Below the pieces are notes generated by a model, which was not told the DNA's origin, did not search any database, and saw only the letters and a list, made by a program, of their open reading frames with translations. A stretch of DNA of 6,250 bases from a bacterium (GTDB lineage: Bacteria > Patescibacteriota > Minisyncoccia > Ryanbacterales > 2-02-FULL-48-12), in NCBI GenBank assembly GCA_005239605.1, contig SBBS01000055.1, positions 1 to 6,250 of the forward strand, given 5' to 3'. Within the stretch, counting starts at the first letter, position 1, and every line of letters starts with the position of its first letter. Of the stretch, positions 5,349-6,250 are shown in pieces. Both the position numbers and the translations under genes were made by a program.

Positions 5349-6103
5349 ACAATGCGAGTAATAAATAAAAATTCGCTTTCTTGAGGCAGCATTATGTTAA
5401 CACCCTCGCGCACCTCTTCTTTATTCATAACATCTCCCACGCCAAACACCAACGCGTTGGCTGCGTCTGCCAAACCGCCCTTCAACACCCCGATAACATC
5501 CGCGGGCATGGAAAAAAATGTTTTCCGGAATTCCTCATCATTTTGATACCGCGCGACAACAAGTTCAAACTCCCCTATGCGCCAAGAAATTCCGTAGGTA
5601 TTTTCATGAAAATCGCAATGCGCCGTGCCATCAAGCTCCGCGTAACAAGAACTGCCTTCGTATCCTTTACCCGCGCGCCCATAGGCGTCAACCGCGCGCA
5701 CCAAATCTTTTTTATTTGCGGGAGTTTCGGTTTCAATAGCGGTAATTCCTTCGGGCAATACCGCCGCTGTTGAATGAAACACTCCTTTATCTATTAAAAA
5801 ACCGTCGCCCGCTTTTAGAGTATAGGTATCGTGCAATGTACTGCATTCCGCAACACCTGAAAGTATCGCGAGAGATGTTTTTTTGTTCGGATGGCAATGA
5901 AGAGAAGTTTTATATCCGTGTTTTATGCGCAATACCCACACCGCAACATCCGGCGTGCGATATAACAGATATTCATGCCCCCATGGTTTTTGAATCAACA
6001 CCTTTGAGTAATCAAAAAAATCATCCTGCTGGTCTGTAGGATTCCATGCGGCAGCCAAAAGCCGCTCTTTGTCTTTCTCGGAAATTGCCAAACGGCGAAT
6101 CAT
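5345..6103 (-). CDS. Bicupin protein, mannose-6-phosphate-isomerase-like
   Basis: This 252-residue protein begins its first cupin domain with KPWGHEYLLY (39-48), an opening seen in sugar-phosphate-isomerase-like cupins. Cupin motif 1 is present as G63-x5-H69-x-H71, but the usual glutamate is replaced (Thr76 region). Motif 2 gives G99-x7-G107-x2-His110. His69, His71 and His110 could therefore hold a metal. A second cupin-like unit follows (about 170-250: VIGVLKGGL, GDVMN, EGVNIMLPQ) without metal-binding histidines. It is likely a sugar-phosphate isomerase, an epimerase-like enzyme or a sugar-binding cupin in the cytoplasm; the reaction is not determined. It is the first gene of block A and starts only 15 bases from the right-hand repeat. 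No Shine-Dalgarno site is near the ATG (GGACAGG is about 14 bases off), and no convincing promoter is seen, so transcription may begin in or beyond the repeat. Confidence 0.82.
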   Translation of the reverse strand: MIRRLAISEKDKERLLAAAWNPTDQQDDFFDYSKVLIQKPWGHEYLLYRTPDVAVWVLRIKHGYKTSLHCHPNKKTSLAILSGVAECSTLHDTYTLKAGDGFLIDKGVFHSTAAVLPEGITAIETETPANKKDLVRAVDAYGRAGKGYEGSSCYAELDGTAHCDFHENTYGISWRIGEFELVVARYQNDEEFRKTFFSMPADVIGVLKGGLADAANALVFGVGDVMNKEEVREGVNIMLPQESEFLFITRIV

Positions 6104-6118
6104 ATCGTGCTTTAGACC

Positions 6119-6250
6119 TGTCCCTTAATAAATTTTCGGCTAAAAATTCCAGAAATCCGGCCGGGGCTTGGTGAAAATTTCTTGCGTGAGCCCTGCTAGC
6201 GCTTCAAAATTTTCACCGGCGCCCCATCTCATATTTCTGAAATTTCACTC
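6119..6250 (-). repeat. Right copy of the MITE-like inverted repeat, cut by the window end
   Basis: This is the reverse complement of 15-146 with 128 of 132 bases identical. Its inner edge shows the same CTTAATAAATTTT terminal repeat (6124-6136) followed by the 11-base stem sequence GGTGAAAATTT. The 14 outermost bases, expected from the left copy, lie beyond the window. The four differences from the left copy are single substitutions, and none looks compensatory for the hairpin stem. Bases 6104-6118, between the repeat and the cupin ATG, read in minus-strand sense as GGTCTAAAGCACGAT; GCACGATA is shared with the flank of the left copy at 159-166. Confidence 0.85.

Noticed and set aside
5381..5773. 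Open reading frame of 130 codons on the plus strand
   Set aside because: It lies wholly inside the cupin gene on the other strand, has no recognisable domain or ribosome-binding site, and has the unstructured composition of a shadow frame.
6104..6136. Promoter for the cupin gene in the edge of the right repeat
   Set aside because: TCTAAA and TATTAA could act as -10 boxes, but no acceptable -35 sequence lies at the right distance, so I do not call one.

Overview
The window is a 6.25-kb stretch of bacterial DNA. It carries seven protein-coding genes, all on the minus strand, between two near-identical copies of a repeat in opposite orientation (1-146 and 6119-6250; 128 of the 132 bases visible in both copies match). 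There are no tRNA, rRNA, CRISPR or transposase genes. The organism cannot be named from this sequence. Tight gene packing, overlapping genes and a non-coding hairpin-rich repeat fit an uncultured bacterium known from metagenomes, possibly a Patescibacteria/CPR member; that is a low-confidence inference. Because both ends of the window lie in the same repeat, it may be a contig broken at a multi-copy repeat rather than a discrete mobile unit.

Layout in the direction of transcription (right to left). Block A (6103 to 3255) holds a bicupin protein, a DJ-1/PfpI-family protein, a class I SAM methyltransferase with a helix-turn-helix-like N-terminus, and a HAD hydrolase of the beta-phosphoglucomutase-like type. 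Successive genes overlap by 4, 8 and 16 bp, so the block should be one transcript with coupled translation; none of its four starts has a clear Shine-Dalgarno site. A 47-bp near-perfect palindrome flanked by TAA direct repeats then sits exactly at the stop codon of the HAD gene. Block B (3135 to 249) follows a good sigma-70-type promoter (TTGACA-17-TATAGA). It holds a 2-oxoglutarate/Fe(II) oxygenase-like protein, a phytanoyl-CoA-dioxygenase-family oxygenase and an NAD(P)-dependent extended SDR sugar-nucleotide epimerase/dehydratase. The last gene also has its own candidate promoter. Every gene in block B has a strong AAGGAG/AGGAG site, and the block ends in a Rho-independent terminator at 232-189.

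Taken together the genes look like tailoring functions for a small molecule or an activated sugar: isomerase-like cupin, phosphatase or mutase, epimerase/dehydratase, two oxygenases and a methyltransferase. No glycosyltransferase, nucleotidyltransferase, transporter or polymerase is present, so any pathway must draw on genes elsewhere, and the product cannot be named. The points most worth checking are the inverted repeats framing the cassette, the small palindromic insertion that appears to have rewritten the end of the HAD gene, the sharp contrast in ribosome-binding sites between the two blocks, and the displaced catalytic tyrosine in the SDR.
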